Shown in pieces: positions 44,325 to 51,780 of a stretch of 64,000 bases of DNA. Numbering within the stretch: position 1 is the first letter of the stretch; each line of letters begins with the position of its first letter. The DNA is from SW10 sp965657795 (lineage in GTDB: Bacteria; Verrucomicrobiota; Verrucomicrobiia; Verrucomicrobiales; Akkermansiaceae): assembly GCA_965657795.1 (NCBI GenBank), contig CBFHQJ010000010.1, positions 1 through 64,000 of the forward strand. The letters run 5' to 3'. A program made the translations under genes and the position numbers. Below the pieces are notes generated by a model that worked only from the letters and a program-made list of their open reading frames with translations, did no database searches and was not told the DNA's origin.

Positions 44325-45812
44325 TTAGCCGAAGTGGGTGTTGATAAAATTATCGGCATTCTCGCGATGAACCTTTCTTTTTTCATCGGGCATTTTATCG
44401 AGGAGGCGGACCATCATGGAGAGTCGGTATTGCGAGGCGAAAAAGTCCCGGTGGTCCTCGATAAAGGTCCAGTAAAGCCCGTCCCAGACCTCGCACCAAT
44501 CGCCCTTGGGAAAGTCGGACATTTTACGGATGTAGTTGGAACCGGAAATGTAGGGTTTGGTCGAGAAGACTCCGCCATCGGCGAACTGGGACATGCCATA
44601 AACATTGGGAACCATGACCCAATCGTAGGCATCGATGAAGAGTTCCATGAACCACATGTAAACCGCGTCCGGATGGATGCGGCAGAGGAGCATGAAGTTA
44701 CCAAGGACCATGAGGCGCTCGATGTGGTGGGTGTAGCCGTCTTCTAGGAGCGCGTGAATGGTGTGGTCGATGGGTGCGATCCCGGTGGAGCCATCGTAAA
44801 AAGCAGCGGGCATTTCGCGTTCGAAATCCCAAAAATTTTCCTTCCGCTCCATCACGCCGTGGCGGAGGTAAATGATGCGCATGAATTCCCGCCAACCGAT
44901 GATTTGACGAATGAAGCCCTCCAGTGAGTTAAGTGGAATATTTGGATTCTTTTCGGCGGCATCGAGAGCGGCATCCACGATTTCTTGCGGGGTGATTAGT
45001 CCAATGTTTAGTGGAGGGGTGAGCACTGAGTGGAACATCACGCGGACCCGGGTCGAGATGGCATCTTCAAAGTCGCCAAAGAGCTCAAAGCGTTCTTCGA
45101 AGAACAAGGACATCGCGTAGAGTGCTTCTCTCCGGCTCGAGGGGTAAGTGAAATTTTCGCGCATTCCTGGGGCTTCGGGAAATCGCTCGGCGACCCATTT
45201 TTGAGCATCGGCCACTTCGTCGTTCGGTGAGGGCGAATAGGGCTCCGGGACGGGTTGTTTCTTTGGAAGCTTCTTCCGGTTCTCTGCGTCGAAGGACCAT
45301 TTGCCACCCACCGGGGACTCATCCTTCTCAAGGAGAATATTCATTCGTTTTCGCTGGGCCTCATAGAAGGTCTTCATGAAGGGCTTTTTCATGCCGTTCA
45401 TGGTGTCCTCCATCCATTCATCAGGAGTGAGGAACATCGGGGAAGGGAGTTTTTTCAGCTCCAGACCGCGTTGGTCTGCAAAGCGGTTAAGCCGACGTTC
45501 GAGAAGGTAGTCGACGGTATCGACATAAACGAGAGTCTCGATTTTCTTCGGAACGTTTTTCTCAAGAAGCAGGTCGGTCCGCGTCGGTTCGGCCGGGAGT
45601 TCGAGGTAGGTAAGATCGTTCTTTCCTTCGGTCCAGCGTTTCATGCTGGCGCGGTGGAGGATGAGCTTTTTGGCGTGGAACTTAAGCGGCTGTTCAGAAT
45701 CAGTTCCAAAGAACAGGGGGTCCTCAATCAGGAGGATGGGGCGTCCCTTGCCAAGAGCAGGGTGGTTTTGAAAAAGTTGATGGGGAAAGACGAGGGCGAG
45801 CGTTTCGGACAC
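44325..45812 (-). CDS. Cryptochrome/photolyase-related protein without the usual Fe-S cysteines
   Basis: 495 residues. The N-terminus (ALVFPHQLFQNHPAL) and the FAD-binding C-terminal half (LEGFIRQIIGWREFMRIIYL, HHIERLMVLGNFMLLCRIHP, VPNVYGMSQFADGGVFSTKP) match the bacterial FeS-BCP/PhrB family of 6-4 photolyases. Members normally have a CxxC...CPF cluster after MSDY. Here the segment is MSDFPKGDWCEVWDGLYWTF, with one cysteine and roughly a dozen residues fewer. It probably lacks the [4Fe-4S] cluster. Short cluster-free relatives may exist in the family. Function as a light-dependent DNA repair enzyme is inferred. Confidence 0.85.
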   Translation of the reverse strand: MSETLALVFPHQLFQNHPALGKGRPILLIEDPLFFGTDSEQPLKFHAKKLILHRASMKRWTEGKNDLTYLELPAEPTRTDLLLEKNVPKKIETLVYVDTVDYLLERRLNRFADQRGLELKKLPSPMFLTPDEWMEDTMNGMKKPFMKTFYEAQRKRMNILLEKDESPVGGKWSFDAENRKKLPKKQPVPEPYSPSPNDEVADAQKWVAERFPEAPGMRENFTYPSSRREALYAMSLFFEERFELFGDFEDAISTRVRVMFHSVLTPPLNIGLITPQEIVDAALDAAEKNPNIPLNSLEGFIRQIIGWREFMRIIYLRHGVMERKENFWDFEREMPAAFYDGSTGIAPIDHTIHALLEDGYTHHIERLMVLGNFMLLCRIHPDAVYMWFMELFIDAYDWVMVPNVYGMSQFADGGVFSTKPYISGSNYIRKMSDFPKGDWCEVWDGLYWTFIEDHRDFFASQYRLSMMVRLLDKMPDEKRKVHRENADNFINTHFG

Positions 45813-45890
45813 AGGTCGAGCATCGTGCTGATGGCGCAGTCCGCAAGGAATTCGCTTGCTAAATTTGTTGGCTCCCAGAATACCTCAGCT

Positions 45891-46496
45891 ATGAAATTAG
45901 CGGTCGTTTTGCTTGCTTCATTATGCACTTCTTTTGCCTCGGCTCAGCAGGCTGAGCGCTCTCCATTGACAAATGATCAAATTGCAGAGCATTTGGGACT
46001 TAAAGGAAGTAATTGGGAGATCTCATTCAAAGAGAAGTGCTTTTGCGGTTTTATTCTTACTCATGTTTTGGAAGACGGGACGGAGAAGACGAGTTTTGAA
46101 TGGTCTTCTGATTCGGCCAGGGATCATAAGTTTGGTTTTATACATCATGCCGTTCCAGGACGAGGCGAAGAAATGAATCACCGTATCACTCGCTCATTTT
46201 CCCAAGACTCGGGAGGTAGTGGTTTGACGATCTCCTTTTCCTTACCCTATCGCAATCATAGCTCCAAAATTATGTCCGGTAGCGGACATTTGGAAGCGGA
46301 AAAGGCACAGCTTCTTTGCGGCTTGAGATCGTCTTTGCAAAAGAGCCCGAGGCTTTTGAGAAGGAATATCTCAAATCGAAATAGCGCTGCGTTTACGCTT
46401 TTCAAATCGGCAGAGGTGGGTGAAGCCAGCTTCTTTAATCAAACCGAGACCTTTCGTAAAATCGCGTGCGACTTCCGAGGGGTGGTGGGCGTCTGA
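45891..46496 (+). CDS. Secreted protein of unknown function, possible 3' frameshift
   Basis: ATG 45891 opens a signal peptide (KLAVVLLASLCTSFASAQQA) and a frame of 201 residues to 46496, which overlaps the converging phosphatase gene by 126 bases. The last part (LRSSLQKSPRLLRRN onward) looks non-natural. Another frame from about 46290 reads ASLRLEIVFAKEPEAFEKEY and stops at TAG 46382-46384, at the phosphatase end. A one-base shift near 46270-46300 would explain both. The body has paired cysteines (EKCFCGFILTHVLEDGTEKT). Family not recognised. Confidence 0.55.
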   Translation: MKLAVVLLASLCTSFASAQQAERSPLTNDQIAEHLGLKGSNWEISFKEKCFCGFILTHVLEDGTEKTSFEWSSDSARDHKFGFIHHAVPGRGEEMNHRITRSFSQDSGGSGLTISFSLPYRNHSSKIMSGSGHLEAEKAQLLCGLRSSLQKSPRLLRRNISNRNSAAFTLFKSAEVGEASFFNQTETFRKIACDFRGVVGV

Positions 46497-47168
46497 CGAG
46501 AGGGTGATCGGGATCTCTGCCTGAGCTGCGAGCGAGAGAAATTCGGAGGATGGATATTGCTCGGCACAAGGTTTGTGAAAGCCGGCGGTGTTCAGCTCGA
46601 TGGCAACCTTGCTTTCGGAGATGGCCTCAATCACCGGATCGTAAAATCGGCGCAGATCTCCCTCAGGACGGTAGGCGAATTTCTTAATGAGATCCGGATG
46701 ACCGAGGAAATCGAAGAGCCCGGAGCGAGCCATTTTGGTGTATTCGTCCCAGTAGGCTGTCCAAATCTCATCGACATCGGTTTTCGCCCATCGACCGAGC
46801 CATTTCGGATTATCGAAGTCCCACTTGTCGCCGAGATAGTGGATCGAACCAATAAAGTAGTCCCAATCGTATTGTGAGGCGAGATGGCCAATCCAGTCTT
46901 CGCAGCCGGGCAGCCAATCGCATTCCAGTCCGGCACGGACGGGGAGCCTCCCGCCAGAGTGCGTGCGGGCGCGCTCAATCCAGTTGAAATATTGAGGGAG
47001 ATGCCCCTCAAGCATGCGCCAGTCATCGAATGGCTCGGGGGTCTGCGGGGCATGATCGGAGACCCCGTATTCGTCGAGTTTCGAGGCAATCGCCTGATCG
47101 ATGTATTCCTCGGGTTCCCCCTCGGCATGGAGGCAAAGAGGGGTATGGGTATGGTAATCTGCGAGCAT
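46371..47168 (-). CDS. Histidinol-phosphatase (PHP family)
   Basis: 265 residues from ATG 47168 (MLADYHTHTPLCLHAEG). HTHTPLC gives the first metal ligands of the PHP fold. EYGVSDHAPQTP, GLECDWLPG, FIGSIHYLGDKWDFDNP, FLGHPDLIKKF and TLSSDAHHPSEV supply the rest. This order matches HisJ/HisK-type histidinol-phosphatases, which do the penultimate phosphatase step of histidine synthesis. No other his genes nearby. Confidence 0.87.
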   Translation of the reverse strand: MLADYHTHTPLCLHAEGEPEEYIDQAIASKLDEYGVSDHAPQTPEPFDDWRMLEGHLPQYFNWIERARTHSGGRLPVRAGLECDWLPGCEDWIGHLASQYDWDYFIGSIHYLGDKWDFDNPKWLGRWAKTDVDEIWTAYWDEYTKMARSGLFDFLGHPDLIKKFAYRPEGDLRRFYDPVIEAISESKVAIELNTAGFHKPCAEQYPSSEFLSLAAQAEIPITLSSDAHHPSEVARDFTKGLGLIKEAGFTHLCRFEKRKRSAISI

Positions 47169-47239
47169 GGTTGCTTTGGCGTTGTCGGTGGGGCTTTCTC
47201 TTACTAGGTTTCCCCCCCGGGCGCAAAGCCTCACACGCC

Positions 47240-48289
47240 ATGTCTCATTTTTCCGAGCCCAATTCGTTTACCAAGCCTCTCTTTGATCAACTGAAACGTC
47301 ATCCCAAGCGGATTGTTTTTCCAGAAGGTGAGGATGAAAGAGTTCTCCGCGTTGCCGCACGCTTTGTAGAGTTGGAATTGGGAATTCCCATCTTGCTCGG
47401 GGATCGGGGTCATATTTACGAGATGGCGGAGGAGCTCGAAGTCTCCATGGAGTTTGTTCGGGTAATCGACCCTGCAAAGTCATCGGATTTCCAGCTTTTC
47501 TGCAACCGGCTTGAGCGGATCGAACGATACCGTGGCGTTGTCGGGGTCGATGCTGAAGAGGTTGTCTCAAAGCCTCATTATTTTGCCGCCATGATGGTGC
47601 AATATGGTCAGGCGGATGGCTGCCTGGGCGGAAATTTGGCCGAGCCGGCGGGCGTTTTTCGCCCACTGCTTCATTTGATGGCTCCTGATCCCAAAGTGCC
47701 CAAGGTTTTCGCGGTGACCGCGATGACTTCAGATCGGCTCGCGAATTTTGGCCGTGATGGCGTCCTTTTTCTGGCCGATACCGGTTTGATTCCCGATCCG
47801 ACAATAGAAGATCTGGCATCCATTGCGGCGGAGACCGGAATGTTGGCGCATCATCACGCCGGCCGGAGAGTGCGGGTTGCCATGCTGAGTCACTCGAATC
47901 ATGGCAGTTCCCGTAGTGAATCTGCTCTAAGAATGGTGGCGGCAACGGCCTCTGCTAGAGAGAAAGTCTCACTGGATGATTGTGTCATTGATGGTGAGAT
48001 TCAGCTCGATGTGGCTCTGGATCCCGAAGTGGCCGCATGCAAATTACCCGCAATGGCGAAAAGCGAGCGGGCCGACGTTCTTGTCTTTCCGTCACTGGAT
48101 GCCGCGCACATTAGTTTGAAAATCCTTCGTCACCTCGGTGGGGCTGAAAGCTACGGAAAGTTGATCCGCGGCCTCACTCGCCCGGCGGCACAAGTTCCGC
48201 GGACCGCGACCGAGGAGATGATCCTGGGAACAGCGGCTGCACTGGGCGTGGAAGCGACCCAATATCGTCTTCTGCACCCGAACGGTTAG
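47240..48289 (+). CDS. pta: Phosphate acetyltransferase-type enzyme
   Basis: 349 residues from ATG 47240. KRIVFPEGEDERVLRVAARF opens the PTA_PTB domain; ADGCLGGNLAEPAGVFRPLL, AMLSHSNHGSSRSESAL and ISLKILRHLGGAESYGKLIRG match the acetyl-CoA and phosphate sites. This single-domain form also occurs fused behind malic enzyme in MaeB. It links acetyl-CoA and acetyl phosphate. No ackA in the window. A remnant of its 3' end recurs 422 bases further on. Confidence 0.9.
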   Translation: MSHFSEPNSFTKPLFDQLKRHPKRIVFPEGEDERVLRVAARFVELELGIPILLGDRGHIYEMAEELEVSMEFVRVIDPAKSSDFQLFCNRLERIERYRGVVGVDAEEVVSKPHYFAAMMVQYGQADGCLGGNLAEPAGVFRPLLHLMAPDPKVPKVFAVTAMTSDRLANFGRDGVLFLADTGLIPDPTIEDLASIAAETGMLAHHHAGRRVRVAMLSHSNHGSSRSESALRMVAATASAREKVSLDDCVIDGEIQLDVALDPEVAACKLPAMAKSERADVLVFPSLDAAHISLKILRHLGGAESYGKLIRGLTRPAAQVPRTATEEMILGTAAALGVEATQYRLLHPNG

Positions 48290-48316
48290 GAGGAATCATT
48301 CTGTTAGGCCTGAGAA

Positions 48317-48706
48317 ATGAAGAACCACGCCATCTCGACACCAGTCGGCTTGCTTGAAGGCCGTGATGCGATTTTTCTTGATGGCATTCAACACGATTAC
48401 AAAGGGCGAACGGTTGCGTTTACCGGAGAGATCAATGCATGTTTGGCCAGCAAATATGAGGGTGCTGCAGAGTGGCTTCGGTATCTGATCAAATTCACAG
48501 GGGTTGACGCGATCTCCATGACGGAACTCGATTGCTATGAATACGAGCTTAATCTTGCGTCAAGCTTTGATCGGGTGGCGGAGCCTCGATTGAAGAGCCG
48601 CATTGCGTCTTGTGAACAGTTTGTTGTTGCCACCTATGATCATGTCTTTGAGCTGATGGCTACTGGATACGAATTCGAAATCACTAACGAACGGCAAGCG
48701 GAATAG
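48317..48706 (+). CDS. Conserved-looking hypothetical protein, unknown
   Basis: 129 residues, no signal peptide or membrane helix. AEWLRYLIKFTGVDAISMTE and LDCYEYELNLASSFDRVAEP suggest a compact alpha/beta protein. It sits between pta and a 42-base copy of the pta tail, 27 bases after pta, so it may have arrived with, or been trapped by, a duplication. Family not recognised. Confidence 0.6.
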   Translation: MKNHAISTPVGLLEGRDAIFLDGIQHDYKGRTVAFTGEINACLASKYEGAAEWLRYLIKFTGVDAISMTELDCYEYELNLASSFDRVAEPRLKSRIASCEQFVVATYDHVFELMATGYEFEITNERQAE

Positions 48707-48710
48707 TGTG

Positions 48711-48752
48711 GTGGAAGCGATTCAATATCGTCTCCTTCATCCACATGGTTAA
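48711..48752 (+). pseudogene. Duplicated remnant of the pta 3' end
   Basis: Encodes VEAIQYRLLHPHG-stop, against VEATQYRLLHPNG-stop at the end of pta (48248-48289). First nine bases and codons for QYR are identical; other differences are mostly third positions. Thus the gene at 48317-48706 is flanked on both sides by pta-tail sequence. Confidence 0.6.
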
Positions 48753-48786
48753 GGGGGCGCTTCCTTTGGAGTGGAAATCCGTTTAA

Positions 48787-49137
48787 CTAACCCGGAGGCC
48801 ACTGAAGTTGGCGTCCGGCCAAAAGGTGGAGGTGCAAGTGGGGAACGGCTTCTCCTCCGTGCGGGCCGTTGTTGACGATGACTCGAAATCCGTCTTCGGC
48901 GTATCCTTCCTGCCGGGCGATCTCGCCTACCTTAAGCATGAGATGTCCAAGGAGGTCCCGGTCGTCGGGTTCCGCAAGCACGATCCGTGTGATGGGCTTT
49001 TTGGGGATCAGGAGAAGGTGGACCGGGGCCTGCGGTGAAATGTCGCGAAAGCAAAGGCAAAGATCGTCTTCAAAAACAATGTCCGCAGGAATCTCACGAG
49101 CGATGATCTTCTCAAAAAGGGTCGTTTCTTGGCTCAT
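48787..49137 (-). CDS. HIT family protein (HinT-like purine nucleoside phosphoramidase)
   Basis: 116 residues. FEKIIAREIPADIVFEDDLC at the N-terminus and FRVIVNNGPHGGEAVPHLHL HLLAGR with the histidine triad near the C-terminus. Hydrolyses adenosine phosphoramidates or AMP-lysine adducts. Start overlaps the previous gene by four bases. Confidence 0.93.
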   Translation of the reverse strand: MSQETTLFEKIIAREIPADIVFEDDLCLCFRDISPQAPVHLLLIPKKPITRIVLAEPDDRDLLGHLMLKVGEIARQEGYAEDGFRVIVNNGPHGGEAVPHLHLHLLAGRQLQWPPG

Positions 49138-49700
49138 GAATCAAAAGTGAAATCGAGTTCCAGTTTGGGAGCGGGGTGCCGGAGTTGATAGCTTTCCAAA
49201 AACGAGGTGATCTCGATCCGGAGCTGGGCTCGCGAGGCTGAGCTGGCGTCGGGACCTCGCAGCAAACTAATGCTCTCATCAATGTCGCAGAGTCGGATGG
49301 ATTCAGCACCTGCTTCCTGGAGAAGTTTGATTTCCTCGCCCAGTGAGCGGAAAAAGTCCGTCTCCGATCCGCGTCCGGCTTTCCCGGCCGGACCGATCAG
49401 GGAGACCGTCATCGGGGGGGCGAGGGGAGAGAGATGTCGGGCAATGTCGTCGCAGCCGATTTTCCTCAACATCGCACGCATCCGGGAATAGAGATCCTCG
49501 ATGGCGAAGACCCGGAGAGAGCAGCGCTTCTCAAGATAGTGAAGAATACCGTCCCGGATGTCCACGATAAACGGGCAGTCCGTACGATTGCAGGCAGAGG
49601 CTGCACGGCTAAGGGCTTCCTCGATCCAATCGGTTTCATATCCGACCACATGATGATGGCCGATTTTTAAGGCAGGGAGATTTCCTGAGAGACAGATCAT
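49134..49700 (-). CDS. Conserved hypothetical protein, unknown
   Basis: 188 residues. Opens with ICLSGNLPALKIGHHHVVGY, then VDIRDGILHYLEKRCSLRVF, and a helical second half. Position between nrdR and the HIT gene, with only two bases after nrdR and a four-base overlap with HIT, suggests one transcript. I do not recognise the family. Histidine and cysteine residues near the N-terminus could bind metal. Confidence 0.65.
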   Translation of the reverse strand: MICLSGNLPALKIGHHHVVGYETDWIEEALSRAASACNRTDCPFIVDIRDGILHYLEKRCSLRVFAIEDLYSRMRAMLRKIGCDDIARHLSPLAPPMTVSLIGPAGKAGRGSETDFFRSLGEEIKLLQEAGAESIRLCDIDESISLLRGPDASSASRAQLRIEITSFLESYQLRHPAPKLELDFTFDS

Positions 49701-49702
49701 GT

Positions 49703-50191
49703 TTACTTGAAGAGTTTGCGTTGCATGGTGTCCTGGCGGGAGCGGTTTTCGAGCGCCTGGATTTCGCGAATGAACTCACTCACATTGTCAAATTGTCGGT
49801 AAACCGAGACGTAGCGTACGTATGCGACTGGATCGATGTCGTGGAGCTTGTCCATGACCTTGGCTCCGATGCTGGCGGAGGGGACCTCGTTGTGGTGGTC
49901 CTTGTGGAGCTCGCTCAGGATTTCATCGACCGATCGACCGATCACATCCATGGAGACTTTTCGCTTTTCGCAGGCCTTCACCAGTCCGCGGAAAAGTTTT
50001 TCCCGGTTGATTGCTTCTCGGGTGCCATCGCGTTTGATGACGCGGAGCTCGGTGCGCTCGACTTGCTCGTAGGTTGTGAAGCGGGACCCGCAATTCAGGC
50101 ACTCACGTCGCCGTCGAATCGAGGTTCCGTCCTTGGAAGAACGGGAGTCGATGACTTTGTCCTGATGGTTTCCGCACTGAATACAACGCAT
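49703..50191 (-). CDS. nrdR: Transcriptional repressor NrdR
   Basis: 162 residues from ATG 50191. MRCIQCGNHQDKVIDSR and RRRECLNCGSRFTTYEQVER form the zinc ribbon, and VIKRDGTREAINREKLFRGL starts the ATP-cone. FVSVYRQFDN-type ending is present (VRYVSVYRQFDNVSEFI). Represses ribonucleotide reductase genes in response to dATP/ATP. The targets are not in the window. Confidence 0.96.
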   Translation of the reverse strand: MRCIQCGNHQDKVIDSRSSKDGTSIRRRRECLNCGSRFTTYEQVERTELRVIKRDGTREAINREKLFRGLVKACEKRKVSMDVIGRSVDEILSELHKDHHNEVPSASIGAKVMDKLHDIDPVAYVRYVSVYRQFDNVSEFIREIQALENRSRQDTMQRKLFK

Positions 50192-50539
50192 GGCTGGGCG
50201 ACCCGGAATCGGGGAGTTGTGGAGATTTGGCAGCACCGGCTGATCCGGAAAGCAAAAATCCCAAAGGCCCGCTGCGAAGGGGAAGAACCCTGTCATTGTG
50301 GGGTTTGGGAGGGCAAAAGACTAAAAAAGTATCCAATCAATTGGTTCTGACTGAGTTTGCCTTTAAAAAAAATCCGAACAGCACACAGTCAACTGCGCTA
50401 ACATGCTGAGGATGAATTTTAAGATCCGTGAAGGAATCTTCAAAAAGCCTTCTTAAAATTCTTGTGAAAAAACTCTTGTCCCGACCCGATTCGGATGGCA
50501 AAGAGAGCCCGCACGCGACACCCTCACGGGTCGAGCAAT
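50192..50539. other. 348-base gap between nrdR and tRNA-Gly
   Basis: No gene seen. It should hold the divergent promoters of nrdR and the tRNA. A stem-loop-capable inverted repeat is visible: GAATTTTAA (50414-50422) with TTAAAATTC (50453-50461), enclosing GAAGG (50430-50434) and CCTTC (50448-50452). Confidence 0.5.
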
Positions 50540-50614
50540 GCGGGTGTAGCTCAGTGGTAGAGCGCGACCTTGCCAAGGTCGATGTCGAGAGTTCGAATCT
50601 CTTCACCCGCTCCA
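50540..50614 (+). tRNA. tRNA-Gly (anticodon GCC)
   Basis: 75 bases with encoded CCA. Acceptor GCGGGTG pairs with CACCCGC (50604-50610), followed by T73 and CCA. The anticodon stem CGACC/GGTCG holds TTGCCAA, giving GCC. D-loop AGCTCAGTGGTAGAGC and T-loop GTTCGAATC are canonical. The discriminator U73 is normal for bacterial tRNA-Gly. Confidence 0.98.
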
Positions 50615-50621
50615 TTCTTTT

Positions 50622-50653
50622 ATAAGGGGTTACGAGAAATCGTAGCCCCTTAT
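50622..50653 (+). terminator. Terminator of tRNA-Gly
   Basis: A 14-bp stem, ATAAGGGGTTACGA (50622-50635) against TCGTAGCCCCTTAT (50640-50653) with one T-G pair, capped by a GAAA tetraloop, and followed by TGTTT. Confidence 0.7.
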
Positions 50654-50804
50654 TGTTTGCCCTGAAGTGACTTAGGTGTAGTCAAGGTGCAGTTTGGTGC
50701 CGTTATTCACAGCGTGCAGCCCATATTGGGTTGTGGTTTTCTTTTGCAAGAATGTGTGTGTTGGTCTGAAAAATCGATGGCTTTGGACCTATTGCTAGGC
50801 AGCT

Positions 50805-50982
50805 TCATGTGAAGCTGAGTTTCTCCTGATCTTCGTCTTGGATCTCGTATCCCATGTTTGCGTAACCTTTGAGCCGTTTTCGATACATGGGAGAGCCATC
50901 GGGCCGCGCAATTTTTTTCCGTAAAAGTGGCTGATGACTTTTGCTGAAGGTGACTGATCTTTGGTTTCGGTTCGTGTTTGTG
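50805..50982 (-). pseudogene. Fragment of an unidentified coding sequence
   Basis: Minus-strand frame ending at TGA 50805-50807 reads SHQPLLRKKIARPDGSPMYR then KRLKGYANMGYEIQDEDQEK. It has coding character but no start codon or recognised family. It runs up to the transposase tail. Confidence 0.35.
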
Positions 50983-51153
50983 TTAGGAGAGTTTAAGGTA
51001 GGCTTTGGTTGTTTCCCAGGTTTCTGAGATCTCGATCAGAATGCCGGTGACGAGGCGTAATAGTGATTCTTCGTTCGGGAATAGCCCGACAACTTTGGTG
51101 CGTTTTGTGATCTGACCATTAACATTTTCACAGGCGTTGGAGGTCTTCGCTCA
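50983..51153 (-). pseudogene. Tail of an IS256-type (Mutator) transposase
   Basis: The minus strand encodes TSNACENVNGQITKRTKVVG then LFPNEESLLRLVTGILIEIS and ETWETTKAYLKLS-stop (TAA 50983-50985). This is the C-terminal pattern of Mutator/IS256 transposases (a Thr-Asn ... Glu-x-x-Asn block, then R-R/K-T-K-V-V-x-x-F-P). A TGA at 51151-51153 closes the frame upstream; beyond it the register carries DRPLTDFDKHHLGFK. No inverted repeats or full gene remain. Confidence 0.65.
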
Positions 51154-51172
51154 TTTGAATCCAAGATGATGC

Positions 51173-51298
51173 TTATCGAAGTCGGTAAGTGGTCGATCTT
51201 CCTCTTCCTTCGGTCCGAAGGAGCTGCTCCTTCATGAGCTTGGAGAGAGTTGCCTTGATCGTAATCGAGTTTGAATCGGTAAGCCGACGATTTCTCGA
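51173..51298 (-). pseudogene. C-terminal winged-helix fragment
   Basis: Reads SRNRRLTDSNSITIKATLSK then LMKEQLLRTEGRGRSTTYRL R-stop, the form of a terminal winged helix as in AlbA- or Fic-linked regulators. The frame is closed upstream by TAA 51299-51301. No upstream domain remains. Confidence 0.4.
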
Positions 51299-51367
51299 TT
51301 ACTCAATTGCGAGTGGTCTTTGAAAAGATTGGCTTTTGGGAATGTGGGATCGTGTTAAAGTCTCACC

Positions 51368-51757
51368 ATGAAAGTTGCTGTTGCTATTTTTACTTTGGTC
51401 GTGTCGCTTGGAATGAGTGTTGCTGATGTTACCGGAATCAGTGTGGAACGTGCGGTGGCACGTATGAAGAAGGACCCGAAGATCGTGGTTGTGGATATCC
51501 GGACTCCGGAGGAATTTGCAAAGGGGCACATCAAAGGGGCGATCAACGTGGATGTGAACGACAAGAGTTTTGCCAAGAAGCTGGCCAAGTTGGACCGAAA
51601 GAAAACCTACTTGATGCATTGCCGCAGCGGAGGACGCAGCGCGGCTTCGATTCCGGTTTGGGACCGACTTGGATTTGAAAATGTTCTGCACCTAGCAGCG
51701 GGAACTCTTGGCTGGGTCCAGGAGGGGCAACCTTTGGTGGTTCCCAAGAAAAAATAA
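51368..51757 (+). CDS. Secreted rhodanese-like protein
   Basis: 129 residues with a signal peptide (about 1-19, ending SVADV). VVDIRTPEEFAKGHIKGAIN and the active loop CRSGGRSA with the catalytic Cys identify a rhodanese domain. It moves sulfane sulfur or acts as a redox or scaffold protein in the periplasm. It is 23 bases ahead of the anion symporter gene. Confidence 0.9.
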   Translation: MKVAVAIFTLVVSLGMSVADVTGISVERAVARMKKDPKIVVVDIRTPEEFAKGHIKGAINVDVNDKSFAKKLAKLDRKKTYLMHCRSGGRSAASIPVWDRLGFENVLHLAAGTLGWVQEGQPLVVPKKK

Positions 51758-51780
51758 GGGCTCCACTTCTCTAAGAGGCG

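Noticed and set aside
50654..50800. Phage integrase remnant by tRNA-Gly
   Set aside because: A short TKLHLDYT-like frame is visible on the minus strand, but it is too short to assign, and no att repeat of the tRNA 3' end was found.
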